Positions 24,302-35,210 of a stretch of DNA of 64,000 nt are shown piece after piece. How positions within the stretch are numbered: position 1 is the stretch's first letter; every line of letters starts with the position of its first letter. Under the pieces are notes generated by a model. It was given only the letters and a program-made list of their open reading frames with translations. It did not search any database and was not told where the DNA came from. Position numbers and translations under genes: made by a program. Origin of the DNA: Comamonas testosteroni (GTDB lineage: Bacteria; Pseudomonadota; Gammaproteobacteria; Burkholderiales; Burkholderiaceae_C); assembly GCF_014076415.1 (NCBI RefSeq), contig NZ_CP043568.1, positions 1,054,001 through 1,118,000 of the forward strand, given 5' to 3'.

Positions 24302-25828
24302 ATGCTGACTTCCACCACCTCCGAATCACTGCCTGTCGATGATGCGGCAAGCGATGCGCTGCTGCCGCTGTATCAACGGCTGGCCGCGCACTACAGCGCA
24401 GCCATAGAGCTGGGGAGCTTGAAGCCCGGGGAGCGCATGCCGTCGGTGCGCGAGCTGATGACGCGGCATGACATCAGTCTCTCGACAGCCTTGCAGGTGC
24501 TGCGTTTTCTGGAAGCGCAGGGCTGTCTGGAGGCCAGGCCCCGCGTGGGCTACTTCGTGTGCGCGACGAGGACGGGCGATATTCCTCTGACCAGCGAACC
24601 GGACCTGAGCCAGCCGCTGTCTCCCGGCGCGCATGCGCATTTCGTGGGCATCAACGAGCATATTTCTCTGCTGCTCGAGCGCGGCCGCCAGGCCGAGGTC
24701 TATATGGACATCGGTGGCTGCACGCCGCCTGCCTCCTTGTTCGATCATCACTATCTGAACAAGACCGTCACCAGGCTGCTGCGCGAGCATCCGACGCTGC
24801 TCTCGCAGGGGCGCTCTCTGCTGGCCAATCAGGGCAATCATCCGCTGTTTCAGCAGGCCATGGCCAGACGGGCGCTGGCCTCCGGTATCCGTGTGGCGCC
24901 TGCAGACGTGCTGGCAACCACCGGCAATTCCGAAGCGGTGAGTCTGGCGCTGGCTGCCGTCGCATCCCCCGGGGACATGGTGGCCGTCGAGTCTCCAACC
25001 TATTACGGCCTGCTGCAGGTGGTGGAGTCCTTGCAGCTGAAAACGCTGGAGATTCCCTGCAGCCCGCGCACCGGCATGTCCATCGAGGCGCTGGAGCTGG
25101 CTTTTCAGACCCAGCCGCGCCTGAAGGCCGTGGTGGTAGTGCCGGATCTGCAGATGCCTTTGGGTGCACGCATGCCGGACGAGAACAAGGCCAGACTCGT
25201 GGCTCTGTGCGCAGCCCATGGGGCGGCACTGATCGAGGATGACTCCTACGGTCTGTTTGTCGAAGGGCTGCCGGTGAAGCCGCTCAAGGCCTGGGACAGT
25301 GTCTCCGGGCATGTGATCTATTGCCAGGCCTTCAACAAAAGTCTGGCGCCGGGTCTGCGTCAGGGCTGGATGAATGGCGGCCAATGGCACGGCCGTATCC
25401 AGATGCTGAAATTTGCGCAAAGCCGCAATACCCAGACGCTGGGACAGCTGGTCGTGGCCGAGGTGCTGGGCTCACCCACCCATCAGCGCAGCCTGGAAAA
25501 GCTCAGGCAGCAGCTCAAGCGGCAGCGCGAGGCCATGGCCAGACTGGTGGCACGCCATTTTCCGCTGGGCACGCGCATGAGTCTGCCAAGTGGCGGCCTG
25601 TGTCTGTGGCTGGAGTTCCCTGCGCAGATGTCCACCTCGGACTTGTTCACGGCAGCATTGGCGCGCGGCATACGCATTGCGCCGGGCAGCATGTTCTCCA
25701 ACTCCGGCCGATACGAGCACTGCATGCGTCTGGCCTGCACCCATCCGGTCGACGAACTCATGGAAAGGGCGATGCAGGATCTGGGCGCGATGGCCTGCCG
25801 GCAACTGGGGCAGAGTCCGCGCAGCTAG
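24302..25828 (+). CDS. MocR/PdxR-type GntR regulator with aminotransferase domain
   Basis: 508 residues: a GntR winged helix (about 20-95, GERMPSVRELMTRHDISLST) joined to a fold-type I PLP aminotransferase-like domain. The PLP lysine is in QAFNKSLAPGLRQGWM and the cofactor region includes TTGNSEAVSLALAA and a phosphate loop near ESPTYYG. Such proteins are transcription factors that use PLP or an amino-acid adduct as effector. The first in-frame ATG matching the family was used; 11 more residues are possible from 24269. It is divergent from the DUF2917-like gene. Confidence 0.92.
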   Translation: MLTSTTSESLPVDDAASDALLPLYQRLAAHYSAAIELGSLKPGERMPSVRELMTRHDISLSTALQVLRFLEAQGCLEARPRVGYFVCATRTGDIPLTSEPDLSQPLSPGAHAHFVGINEHISLLLERGRQAEVYMDIGGCTPPASLFDHHYLNKTVTRLLREHPTLLSQGRSLLANQGNHPLFQQAMARRALASGIRVAPADVLATTGNSEAVSLALAAVASPGDMVAVESPTYYGLLQVVESLQLKTLEIPCSPRTGMSIEALELAFQTQPRLKAVVVVPDLQMPLGARMPDENKARLVALCAAHGAALIEDDSYGLFVEGLPVKPLKAWDSVSGHVIYCQAFNKSLAPGLRQGWMNGGQWHGRIQMLKFAQSRNTQTLGQLVVAEVLGSPTHQRSLEKLRQQLKRQREAMARLVARHFPLGTRMSLPSGGLCLWLEFPAQMSTSDLFTAALARGIRIAPGSMFSNSGRYEHCMRLACTHPVDELMERAMQDLGAMACRQLGQSPRS

Positions 25829-25843
25829 AGCTGCGCTGTGCCT

Positions 25844-26602
25844 TTAATTCGTCAGCTGACCGGCCATGCACTTGCTCAGGAAGTCGCGGGCCTTGCCGCC
25901 CTCCTTGTAGAAGGTGCTGATGACCTCCTTGCCTTCCACGGAGACCTTGAAGCGGGCTTCTTCCTCTTCACCCAGCTCCTTGACCAATGCTTCGGGGCCG
26001 CCCAGCGCATAGACGACGGCTCCCCATTTTCCATTGGACATGGTGTAGTTGATGGCGCCAACCTCCTGGGGCCGGTCCTGGTTCTGGGTCAGAGTGGTTC
26101 TGATCTTGCGCGGGCTGGCGGGCTGGGGAATGTCCATTCCCAGAAAGGTCAGCAGGGCACCGTTGTGCTTGGCCGTAGGGCCGGAAAGCTGAACGGCACC
26201 GGACATGCTGCCAAAGATCGCAGCACATTCAAGACCCGAGCGTGGATTTTTCTCGTCGTGCGAAAACATCCAGTAGCCCTTGCGCAGCTTCTGGTACTGC
26301 GGATCTTGTGCAATTCTCTGTCCTTCCCTGATCAGCTCCTGCCCCTCGCGCAGCAGCTCCAGCTGGCCGCGGGCCAGACCGCCCAGGGCATCGGCGGGCG
26401 ACGGTTCGGTGCGCTGGGTGGCGGCGGGCGCGGAACTGAACTGCTCGCAGACGGGCACCGAGGCCAGACCCGGTGAGCCGCCTGTCATGCCAACCTGGCG
26501 CTGGCCGGGGCCGGGACCCGAGGGGCAGATGAAGGTCTGGCCGAAGACGGCTGGCGACACGGCAAGCGAAAAAAGCAATGTGCTCAGCGTCCTGTGATTC
26601 AT
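25844..26602 (-). CDS. Secreted protein of unknown function
   Basis: 252 residues. A signal peptide is evident (MNHRTLSTLLFSLAVSPAVFG, cleavage near residue 21-22), preceded by a strong GGGGGGAT ribosome-binding site. The mature part has a Pro/Gly-rich head, a helical stretch (LARGQLELLREGQELIREG) and a soluble domain of ~140 residues with Cys in ECAAIFG and near the end. It is likely periplasmic; the family is not recognised. It converges on the MocR gene, 15 bases away. Confidence 0.75.
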   Translation of the reverse strand: MNHRTLSTLLFSLAVSPAVFGQTFICPSGPGPGQRQVGMTGGSPGLASVPVCEQFSSAPAATQRTEPSPADALGGLARGQLELLREGQELIREGQRIAQDPQYQKLRKGYWMFSHDEKNPRSGLECAAIFGSMSGAVQLSGPTAKHNGALLTFLGMDIPQPASPRKIRTTLTQNQDRPQEVGAINYTMSNGKWGAVVYALGGPEALVKELGEEEEARFKVSVEGKEVISTFYKEGGKARDFLSKCMAGQLTN

Positions 26603-26690
26603 GTGATCCCCCCCTGCTCGTTGCAAAGTGCCAAGTATAGGGAGGGGCGCGGAGCCAGCCCTCGCGCGGTTACAGGCATCGCGAAGGCAT

Positions 26691-26725
26691 AAAAAAACCG
26701 CCTGCACTTGCGTGAGGCGGTTTTT
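26691..26725 (-). terminator. Intrinsic terminator of rpmB-rpmG
   Basis: AAAAACCGCCT and AGGCGGTTTTT form a perfect 11-bp stem with an 11-nt loop, 17 bases after the rpmG stop. It has long A/T runs on both sides. Confidence 0.8.
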
Positions 26726-26741
26726 CAGGAAACAGGCCGAA

Positions 26742-26912
26742 TTACTTCAGCTTGGTTTCCTTGTACTCGACGTGCTTGCGAGCCTTGGGGTCGAACTTGA
26801 TGATCGACATCTTTTCAGGCATCGTCTTCTTGTTCTTGGTCGTTGTGTAGAAGTGACCGGTACCAGCAGTGGAAGCCAGCTTGATCTTTTCGCGTCCGCC
26901 TTTAGCAGCCAT
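26742..26912 (-). CDS. rpmG: 50S ribosomal protein L33
   Basis: 56 residues, read directly from the sequence and too short for most gene lists. The protein starts [20 protein letters not shown] and ends [18 protein letters not shown] and [13 protein letters not shown] are typical. It lacks zinc-ribbon cysteines, so it is the C-minus, zinc-independent L33 form. It follows rpmB by 20 bases in the usual rpmB-rpmG order. Confidence 0.97.
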   Translation of the reverse strand: MAAKGGREKIKLASTAGTGHFYTTTKNKKTMPEKMSIIKFDPKARKHVEYKETKLK

Positions 26913-26932
26913 GGTGTTTCTCCTTCAGGAAA

Positions 26933-27166
26933 TTAAGCTTGGCCACGAGCGCGCATGTCTGCGAGCACGGAGTCGATACCGTTCTTGTCGATCAGGCGCA
27001 GAGCAGCGCTGGAAACGCGCAGGCGCACCCAACGGTTTTCGCTCTCCACCCAGAAGCGGCGGTATTGCAGGTTGGGGAGGAAACGACGCTTGGTCTTGTT
27101 GTTGGCGTGGGAAACATTGTTGCCCACCATGGGCTTCTTGCCCGTAACTTCACATACGCGTGCCAT
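26933..27166 (-). CDS. rpmB: 50S ribosomal protein L28
   Basis: 77 residues, the standard length. Conserved parts are [29 protein letters not shown] and [12 protein letters not shown]. Only one Cys is present, so the zinc site of some L28 proteins is absent. First gene of rpmB-rpmG. Confidence 0.98.
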   Translation of the reverse strand: MARVCEVTGKKPMVGNNVSHANNKTKRRFLPNLQYRRFWVESENRWVRLRVSSAALRLIDKNGIDSVLADMRARGQA

Positions 27167-27344
27167 TGGGACACTCCGATAGTTGAATCGGCCGCCGGCT
27201 CTGGAATCCTGCAGGAGCAGGAGGTGCCGACAACCTCACCTCGCCAGTTTGTAATGGGTGGCGGTAGCCCGATTGCGGAAGTCCCGAAGCACGGTAAAGC
27301 GCGAGCCTGGAATTCAGCAAAGTCTGCGATTATAGCGTTCTCGC

Positions 27345-27392
27345 AAAAAAGCCCCTGGTGCCGGCCAAAACTGGCCAAACCCAAGGGCTTTT
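27345..27392 (-). terminator. Composite intrinsic terminator after trxB
   Basis: An outer stem AAAAGCCC / GGGCTTTT encloses an inner GGCC / GGCC hairpin. On the minus strand it follows the trxB stop by 51 bases and ends in a run of six T. Confidence 0.65.
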
Positions 27393-27443
27393 GCGCCGAA
27401 CATGCGCTAACAGCCGCTCAGACGCCCAAGCGTCCTGGCGTCA

Positions 27444-28505
<1,062 letters not shown>

Positions 28506-28655
28506 TTAATCACCGGAATTGTTAAAAATGATAGTGATGAAGCGAATCCGGCTACCGTATGGCAGTTTTGTTGCATGTGCTTGCATTACGCTGAGCGATC
28601 GTCTTGGCCGAATGTACCGCTTGGATAAGGGCCTAAGGTAAGCTAGCGCCTGCGT

Positions 28656-31022
28656 ATGACATATACATTGAACGCTTCGAACGCGTCTTCTTCCAGCAAA
28701 TCAAAATCCCGCGCTGCGACTCCGCGCTATGGAGTGATTCGCTTCAGCCAGGAGGTTTTGCTGTTGATCGGCCTGCTGGCACTGGTGTTCTGGCTCATGG
28801 CCATGTTCACCTACTCGCCGCAAGATGCAGCCTGGTCCACCTCGGGTGCCGGGCAAAAGCCGTTTGTGCATAACTGGATGGGCCGTGTGGGGGCCTGGCT
28901 GGCCGATGCCTGCTACTTCGGCTTCGGCATGTCCATCTGGTGGCTGGTGCTGGCCGCCGTGCAGACCTGGGTGACATCGCTGGTGCGCTGGATGCGTGGC
29001 GGGGTGAACAAGGACGGCAGCCCTCTGGCGCTGATGCCGCTGTGGCGCCGCCGCTTTCTGTTCTGGGGTGGCCTGGCCATTCTGATGATTGCCAGCTGCG
29101 CGCTGGAATGGACGCGTTTGTACCGTTTCGAGAACTTGCTGCCCGGCCCGGCCGGTGGCGTGTTTGGTTACATGATGGGCTTTAATGCCCTCAAATGGCT
29201 GGGTTTTGCGGGTTCGGGCCTGATCGGCATCTGCCTGTTCGTGCTGGGCGCAGCCATGGTGTTCGGCTTTTCCTGGGGTAAGCTGGCCGAGGGCCTGGGC
29301 GCTCGCCTGGACGGCATGGTGCAGTTTGGCCGCGAGCGTCGCGAAATTGCCAAGGATGTCTCTGTCGGCAAGAGAGCGGCCCGCGAACGTGAGGAAGTGG
29401 TGTTTGACCGCACCGAAGGTGCGATCGCTGCACCGGTGCATCAGCCTGTGCAGATCATCGAGCCCGTGCTGCAGGAGACCAGTCAGCCCAGCGCCCGGGT
29501 AGTGAAGGAACGCCAGAAGCCGCTGTTCACTGATCATCCGGACAGCAAGCTGCCTCAGGTGGACTTGCTGGACCAGGCCCAGCAGCGCCAGGAGCTGGTG
29601 TCTGCCGAGACGCTGGAGATGACCAGCCGGCTGATTGAAAAGCGTCTCAAGGACTTTGGCGTGGAAGTGCGTGTGGTTGCGGCCATGCCCGGCCCTGTGA
29701 TCACACGCTACGAGATCGAGCCTGCCACGGGCGTCAAGGGCTCGCAGATTGTCAATCTGGCCAAGGATCTGGCGCGTTCGCTGTCCCTGGTGTCGATTCG
29801 CGTGATCGAGACCATTCCCGGCAAGAACTATATGGCCCTGGAGCTGCCCAATGCCAAGCGCCAGTCGATCCGCTTGTCCGAGGTGCTGGGCTCGCAGGTC
29901 TACCACGACGCCAAGAGCCTGCTGACCATGGGTCTGGGCAAGGACATCGTGGGTAACCCAGTGGTCGCCGATCTAGCCAAGATGCCCCACGTGCTGGTGG
30001 CCGGCACGACCGGCTCGGGCAAGTCCGTGGGCATCAACGCCATGATTCTGTCTCTGCTCTACAAGGCAGAGGCGCGCGATGTGCGCCTGCTCATGATCGA
30101 CCCCAAGATGCTGGAAATGTCGGTCTATGAAGGCATTCCCCATCTGCTGTGCCCCGTGGTCACCGACATGAAGCAGGCGGCCAACGGCCTGAACTGGTGC
30201 GTGGCCGAGATGGAGCGCCGCTACAAGCTCATGAGCAAGCTCGGTGTGCGCAACCTGGCCGGCTACAACAGCAAGATCGACGAGGCCAAGGCGCGCGAGG
30301 AGTCGATTCCCAACCCCTTCAGCCTGACGCCCGAGGAGCCCGAGCCGCTGCAGCGCCTGCCGCACATCGTCATCGTGATCGACGAGCTGGCCGATCTGAT
30401 GATGGTGGTGGGCAAGAAGATCGAAGAGCTCATCGCACGCCTTGCGCAAAAGGCGCGCGCGGCCGGCATTCATCTGATTCTTGCGACTCAGCGCCCCAGC
30501 GTGGACGTGATCACCGGCCTGATCAAGGCCAATATTCCCACGCGTATTGCCTTCCAGGTCTCCAGCAAGATCGACAGCCGCACCGTGCTGGACCAGATGG
30601 GAGCCGAGACGCTGCTGGGCATGGGCGACATGCTGTACATGGCCAGCGGCACCGGTCTGCCGATTCGGGTGCATGGCGCTTTTGTCTCCGATGACGAGGT
30701 GCACCGTGTGGTCAGCTATCTCAAGGAACAGGGCGATCCCGACTACATCGAAGGCATACTGGAAGGCGGCTCTGTCGACGGTGAGGGCGGTGATGACGAT
30801 GGCGAAGGTGGAGGTGGAGGCGAAAAGGACGAGCTCTACGATCAGGCCGTCGAAATCGTGCTGAAAGACCGCAAGGCCAGCATTTCCTACGTTCAGCGCA
30901 AACTGCGCATCGGTTACAACCGCTCGGCCAATCTGCTCGAGCAGATGGAAAAGGCCGGCCTGGTCAGCTCGCTCACATCCAGCGGGCAGCGCGATGTTCT
31001 AGTTCCGGCTCGCAGCGAGTGA
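28656..31022 (+). CDS. ftsK: DNA translocase FtsK
   Basis: 788 residues, a medium-length FtsK with a short linker. It anchors in the division septum and pumps DNA towards dif for chromosome dimer resolution. Four N-terminal membrane segments (about residues 30-210), then a short linker, then the motor: Walker A GTTGSGKS at 450-457 and Walker B around [12 protein letters not shown]. The C-terminal gamma winged helix ([20 protein letters not shown]) binds KOPS sites. A Gly/Asp/Glu-rich insert ([13 protein letters not shown]) precedes it. lolA follows 22 bases later. Confidence 0.97.
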   Translation: MTYTLNASNASSSSKSKSRAATPRYGVIRFSQEVLLLIGLLALVFWLMAMFTYSPQDAAWSTSGAGQKPFVHNWMGRVGAWLADACYFGFGMSIWWLVLAAVQTWVTSLVRWMRGGVNKDGSPLALMPLWRRRFLFWGGLAILMIASCALEWTRLYRFENLLPGPAGGVFGYMMGFNALKWLGFAGSGLIGICLFVLGAAMVFGFSWGKLAEGLGARLDGMVQFGRERREIAKDVSVGKRAAREREEVVFDRTEGAIAAPVHQPVQIIEPVLQETSQPSARVVKERQKPLFTDHPDSKLPQVDLLDQAQQRQELVSAETLEMTSRLIEKRLKDFGVEVRVVAAMPGPVITRYEIEPATGVKGSQIVNLAKDLARSLSLVSIRVIETIPGKNYMALELPNAKRQSIRLSEVLGSQVYHDAKSLLTMGLGKDIVGNPVVADLAKMPHVLVAGTTGSGKSVGINAMILSLLYKAEARDVRLLMIDPKMLEMSVYEGIPHLLCPVVTDMKQAANGLNWCVAEMERRYKLMSKLGVRNLAGYNSKIDEAKAREESIPNPFSLTPEEPEPLQRLPHIVIVIDELADLMMVVGKKIEELIARLAQKARAAGIHLILATQRPSVDVITGLIKANIPTRIAFQVSSKIDSRTVLDQMGAETLLGMGDMLYMASGTGLPIRVHGAFVSDDEVHRVVSYLKEQGDPDYIEGILEGGSVDGEGGDDDGEGGGGGEKDELYDQAVEIVLKDRKASISYVQRKLRIGYNRSANLLEQMEKAGLVSSLTSSGQRDVLVPARSE

Positions 31023-31044
31023 GTCGCGTACAAGAGAGAGAGTC

Positions 31045-31680
31045 ATGAAACGTCTTTTGACTGCAATTTTGATAGCTGGCAGCGCAAGTGCCGCAATGGC
31101 TGATGGCCTGAAAAGCCTTGAATCCTTCATGAAGAATGCCCAGGCAGGCAAGGCAGATTTCACCCAGTCCGTGACTTCGCCCCCCAAGTCCGGACAGCAA
31201 GCGCGTACCAAGGTGTCCAGCGGCAGCTTTGAATTTCAGCGCCCCGGCAAGTTCCGCTTCAACTACAGCAAGCCTTTCGAGCAACTCATCGTGGCCGACG
31301 GAAAGACACTGTGGCTGTATGACGCCGACCTGAATCAGGTGACGGAGCGTGCCCAGGCCCAGGTGCTGGGCAGCACACCGGCGGCCATCCTGACCTCGGC
31401 CACCGACCTCAAGGCCTTGAAGGCCGATTTCGAGCTGGGCAACCAGCCTGACGCCGACGGTCTGGAATGGGTGCTGGCCAGCCCCAGGCAGAAAGGCGGC
31501 CAGCTCAAGAGTGTGCGCATAGGCTTCACACCGGAAGGCAAGCTGGCGGCGCTGGATATCGAGGACAGCTTTGGTCAGCGTTCGCTGATGCAGTTCAAGG
31601 GCCTGCAAACCCAGGCTTCGCTGCCGGCATCGACCTTCCACTTCACGGTGCCCAAGGGGGCCGACGTGCTCAAGCAGTAA
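31045..31680 (+). CDS. lolA: Outer-membrane lipoprotein carrier LolA
   Basis: 211 residues. The periplasmic chaperone carries lipoproteins from LolCDE to LolB. A signal peptide (MKRLLTAILIAGSASAAMA) is followed by the LolA beta-barrel-like fold: KADFTQSV, RPGKFRFNYSKPFEQLIVADG, LWLYDADLNQV, and a C-terminal FHFTVPKGADVLKQ. Likely co-transcribed with ftsK. The signal-peptide codons include TTTTGATAGCTGGCAGCGC, similar to the intergenic TGATAGC element but probably by chance. Confidence 0.96.
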   Translation: MKRLLTAILIAGSASAAMADGLKSLESFMKNAQAGKADFTQSVTSPPKSGQQARTKVSSGSFEFQRPGKFRFNYSKPFEQLIVADGKTLWLYDADLNQVTERAQAQVLGSTPAAILTSATDLKALKADFELGNQPDADGLEWVLASPRQKGGQLKSVRIGFTPEGKLAALDIEDSFGQRSLMQFKGLQTQASLPASTFHFTVPKGADVLKQ

Positions 31681-31700
31681 AGATTGCGGCACGCATCAGC

Positions 31701-31736
31701 AAAAAGGCCTGCGGATGGTGTCCGCAGGCCTTTTTT
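31701..31736. terminator. Bidirectional intrinsic terminator after lolA
   Basis: A 15-bp perfect stem (AAAAAGGCCTGCGGA / TCCGCAGGCCTTTTT) with loop TGGTG, followed by T on the plus strand. It lies between convergent lolA and brnQ. Confidence 0.92.
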
Positions 31737-31792
31737 ATGCAGGAACCGGGCTTAGCCCTTGTGAGTAGAGCACTGCCGTGGGGCTGTTGTGA

Positions 31793-33121
31793 TCAGGCGC
31801 GCGTGGCGTTTGCGGCACTTTGCCTGTTGCCGATGGCGAAGTCCAGCAGGCCTGCAATCACCAGCACACCGACCACGGGGGCGACCCAGCCCATGCCCAG
31901 TGCAGCGCCGGGCAGTTTGTCCAGCCAGGCGGGCACCAGGGCATCAAGCTTGGCAGCCTTGGCGGCATCGAACAGGCCAAAGATCAGGGAGACGGTCATT
32001 ACGGGAATGTAGACGCGCGACGGCTGATTCCAGCGGTGCAGCAGGCTCAGAGCGATCAGGGCGATGGCCACGGGGTACAGCCCCACGAGCACCGGCACGG
32101 CGACGGCAATCAACTGGGCCAGGCCCTGGTTGGCCACGGCCGCACTGAAGACCGACAGGCCGATGACCATGGTGCGGTAGGAGATACCAGTCAGCTCGCT
32201 GAAGAAGCTGCTGCAAGCGGTAATCAGGCCCACGCCGGTGGTCAGGCAGGCCAGCATGATGACGATGGCCAGCAGCCACAGGCCTGCGGGGCCGAAGGTC
32301 TGCTGTACAAAGGCCGTGAGAATCTGCACGCCGGTGGTGGCGTTGACAGCCAGCTCGCTGTTGGTGGCACCCAGATACATCAGCGAGGCATAGACCAGGC
32401 CCAGGCAGGTCGCGGCAATGATGCCGGCGTAGATGCAGTAGCGGGTGTGCAGCTTGCTGTCGCTCACTCCAGCCGCCTTGATCGCATTGACGATGACGAT
32501 GCCGAAGATCAGCGAGGCAAGGGCGTCCATGGTCTGATAGCCCTGCAGAAAGCCTTCGGAAAAGGCGGCTGCCTGCGTGGCATAGGCCTCGGTGCTGAGA
32601 CTGTAGCCATCCACAGGGGCCAGCACGGCGGAGCCGCCGAGCACGGCAAGCGCCAGAATCAGCACGGGCGTGATGATCTTGCCCACGTTGTCCATGAGCT
32701 TGCCGGGGAAGAGCGACAGCAGCGCCACCGCCACGAAGTAAGCGATGGTGAAGGCCAGCAGCATGGCAGGTGTGTTGCCGACAAAGGGAGCCAGGCCCAT
32801 CTCGAAGGAGACGGTCGCCGTGCGTGGCGTTGCAAACAGAGGGCCGATGGTCAGATAGATGGCCACTGCCAGCACCAGGCCGGCAATGCGGCCTATGGGG
32901 CTGGTCAAGGTGTCCAGGCCGCCACCCACGCGTGCGAGAGCGACTACGCCGAGAAGGGGCAGACCGACACCCGTCAGCAGAAAGCCGGTTGAGGCGCCGA
33001 GCAGGTTTTCACCGGCTGCCAGGCCCACCATAGGAGGGAAGATGATGTTGCCGGCCCCGAGGAACAGGGCAAAGGTCATGAAACCGAGGGCAAAAATGTC
33101 CCAGGTCTTGAGTTTTTTCAT
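31793..33121 (-). CDS. brnQ: Branched-chain amino acid transport system II carrier (BrnQ)
   Basis: 442 residues with ~12 membrane helices. It imports Leu, Ile and Val with sodium or protons. The N-terminus MKKLKTWDIFALGFMTFALF leads into FLGAGNIIFPPMVGLAAGEN, the LIVCS family signature. The start was chosen there; the longer frame adds an unrelated Cys/Pro-rich stretch. It is followed by a 398-bp intergenic region and lies near, but not with, the livHMGF operon. Confidence 0.95.
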   Translation of the reverse strand: MKKLKTWDIFALGFMTFALFLGAGNIIFPPMVGLAAGENLLGASTGFLLTGVGLPLLGVVALARVGGGLDTLTSPIGRIAGLVLAVAIYLTIGPLFATPRTATVSFEMGLAPFVGNTPAMLLAFTIAYFVAVALLSLFPGKLMDNVGKIITPVLILALAVLGGSAVLAPVDGYSLSTEAYATQAAAFSEGFLQGYQTMDALASLIFGIVIVNAIKAAGVSDSKLHTRYCIYAGIIAATCLGLVYASLMYLGATNSELAVNATTGVQILTAFVQQTFGPAGLWLLAIVIMLACLTTGVGLITACSSFFSELTGISYRTMVIGLSVFSAAVANQGLAQLIAVAVPVLVGLYPVAIALIALSLLHRWNQPSRVYIPVMTVSLIFGLFDAAKAAKLDALVPAWLDKLPGAALGMGWVAPVVGVLVIAGLLDFAIGNRQSAANATRA

Positions 33122-33519
33122 ACGCTTAGGCTCAGGCGTGCAGCGCTGGCACGCCCTGGAGCAATGTGGAACCAAGGAAAGTTGCGGATGCTTTCGATTG
33201 ATTTCTGGCTGATGGCGGTAGCCCTATCAGGCACAGGCATTGCGTGGCGCAGATGAGGCGGCCCGCAATGAATCTAGGCGTGCTGCCGGGCCTGGCTGGC
33301 CTGGTTTTTGGCAGGCCGGTGGGGGCAGTACCTCCATGGGGCGAGGGGTGGCCTCGTTAATGGAGAGATTGAATCCGTTAAAACGCTATTTTCTCTTATG
33401 GGAAATTCTGATAAGTGTGCAGGGGTTAAGGTGGGTAAGTATTGCCTGCCTTCGGTGTGCAGACAGCCCCAACCCATTTGAATGCGCAACTGCCCGGAGC
33501 ATTGGATACTTGAGGGGTC
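33122..33519. other. Intergenic region, no gene seen
   Basis: 398 bases between the divergent brnQ and rarA starts. No convincing coding frame is present. The part around 33380-33420 is AT-rich and probably holds promoters for both genes; GAGGGG just before the rarA start is a possible ribosome-binding site. No strong repeats were found by eye. Confidence 0.5.
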
Positions 33520-34860
33520 ATGGTCACGCACATCAACTCCCATTCCCCAGCCGTTCCCCATCAGCCCCTGGCCGAGCGCCTGCGACCGCACACTCTGGCC
33601 GAAGTCATCGGCCAGCAGCATGTGTTGGGAGAGGGCATGCCGTTGCGCCTGGCCTTTGAGTCGGGGCGCCCGCATAGCTGCATACTCTGGGGCCCGCCGG
33701 GGGTGGGCAAGACCACGATTGCGCGCCTGATGGCCGATGCCTTTGATGCGCAGTTCATCTCCATCAGCGCCGTGCTGGGCGGCGTCAAGGACATCCGCGA
33801 GGCCGTGGAGCAGGCGCAGGCCGCCCAGAGCGGACTGTTGCAGCAGCGCACCATTGTGTTTGTGGACGAGGTGCATCGCTTCAACAAAAGCCAGCAAGAC
33901 GCCTTTTTGCCTCACGTGGAAAGTGGGCTGTTCACCTTCATCGGCGCGACGACGGAGAACCCGTCGTTCGAGGTCAACTCGGCCCTGCTTTCGCGGGCAG
34001 CGGTCTATGTGCTGCAAAGCCTGACTCCGGACGACTTGAAGCAGATTGTGCTCAAGGCCCAGGCCATCCAGGCGATTCCTGCGATAGAGGACGAAGCTCT
34101 GGAGCGCCTGATTGCCTATGCTGACGGCGATGCGCGGCGCTTGTTGAACACGCTGGAGACCCTGTCCATCACGGCCGAGCAGGCCGGGGTGCAGAGCATC
34201 ACCGATGGCTGGCTGCTCAAGGTGCTGGGCGAGCGCATGCGCCGCTATGACAAGGGGGGCGAGCAGTTCTACGACACCATCAGCGCACTGCACAAATCCG
34301 TGCGCGGCTCGGACCCCGATGCAGCGCTTTACTGGTTTTGCCGCATGCTGGATGGCGGCGCCGACCCGCGCTATCTGGCGCGTCGCATCGTGCGCATGGC
34401 CTGGGAAGACATAGGACTTGCCGATCCGCGTGCCATGCAGATGTGCAACGATGCCGCTGCGACTTATGAACGTCTTGGCAGCCCCGAGGGCGAGCTGGCG
34501 CTGGCCCAGGCCGTGATCTACCTGGCCGTGGCGCCCAAGAGCAATGCCGGCTACATGGCCTACAACAAGGCCAAGGCCTTTGTGAAGGGCGACACTACAA
34601 GGCCTGTGCCGCTGCATCTGCGCAATGCACCTACCAAGCTGATGAAGCAGCTGGACTATGGGCGGGACTACCGCTATGCCCACAGCGAGGAGGGCGGCTT
34701 TGCGGCGGGCGAGCGCTATCTGCCAGAAGGAATGGAGGACCCAGGCTTCTACCAGCCCGTGGCGCGCGGGCTGGAAATCAAGATTGGCCAGAAGCTGGCA
34801 GAACTCAAGGCGCTCAACGACGCCGCTCGTGCGGCAGATGACGAGCCGGCAGACCTGTAA
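33520..34860 (+). CDS. rarA: Replication-associated recombination protein A (RarA/MgsA)
   Basis: 446 residues, clamp-loader-like AAA+ ATPase acting at stalled replication forks. Walker A GPPGVGKT at 58-65, Walker B DEVHRFNK, sensor 1 in IGATTENPSFEVN, then a C-terminal domain containing SALHKSVRGSDPDAALYW and GYMAYNKAKA, the RarA tetramerisation region. Normal family length. It reads into the region before livH with 350 bases between. Confidence 0.95.
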   Translation: MVTHINSHSPAVPHQPLAERLRPHTLAEVIGQQHVLGEGMPLRLAFESGRPHSCILWGPPGVGKTTIARLMADAFDAQFISISAVLGGVKDIREAVEQAQAAQSGLLQQRTIVFVDEVHRFNKSQQDAFLPHVESGLFTFIGATTENPSFEVNSALLSRAAVYVLQSLTPDDLKQIVLKAQAIQAIPAIEDEALERLIAYADGDARRLLNTLETLSITAEQAGVQSITDGWLLKVLGERMRRYDKGGEQFYDTISALHKSVRGSDPDAALYWFCRMLDGGADPRYLARRIVRMAWEDIGLADPRAMQMCNDAAATYERLGSPEGELALAQAVIYLAVAPKSNAGYMAYNKAKAFVKGDTTRPVPLHLRNAPTKLMKQLDYGRDYRYAHSEEGGFAAGERYLPEGMEDPGFYQPVARGLEIKIGQKLAELKALNDAARAADDEPADL

Positions 34861-35210
34861 AGAGCGAGTTGCCCAGGTGTTGCACAACTGGCACTAGTTG
34901 AATGCTGCATTTTTTGCGGTGTTTTCAGGGTTTTTCGCTAGATTGAGTAGCAGCCCATGACTAAGTGCCTGTATTTATTGGACTTGCGCTGTCGATGAAA
35001 TTATTGCACTGCAGCATTTTGGGCCTGCGCACGGGAAACCCCGGCCCTGAATCCTGAAAACAGCTCCCTAGAATCGATTCACTCTTTTGCGACAAGCGGC
35101 CCACAAAGCGGCGGACTGCAGAAGGGGAACCATGGCATCGCTGGCTCCGTCGTTCGGGATGAGAGGCTCGCAGTGTCTCCGTCTTGGATCGAGGGAAGGG
35201 GAGCGCGCTT
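34861..35210. other. Intergenic region upstream of the liv operon, no gene seen
   Basis: 350 bases. No coding frame of reasonable length is present; in particular there is no binding-protein gene here. Features are a GC-rich block near 35020-35050 and a strong ribosome-binding site GAGGGAAGGGGAG ending 8 bases before the livH start. A promoter for livHMGF probably lies here, but I cannot place it confidently. Confidence 0.5.
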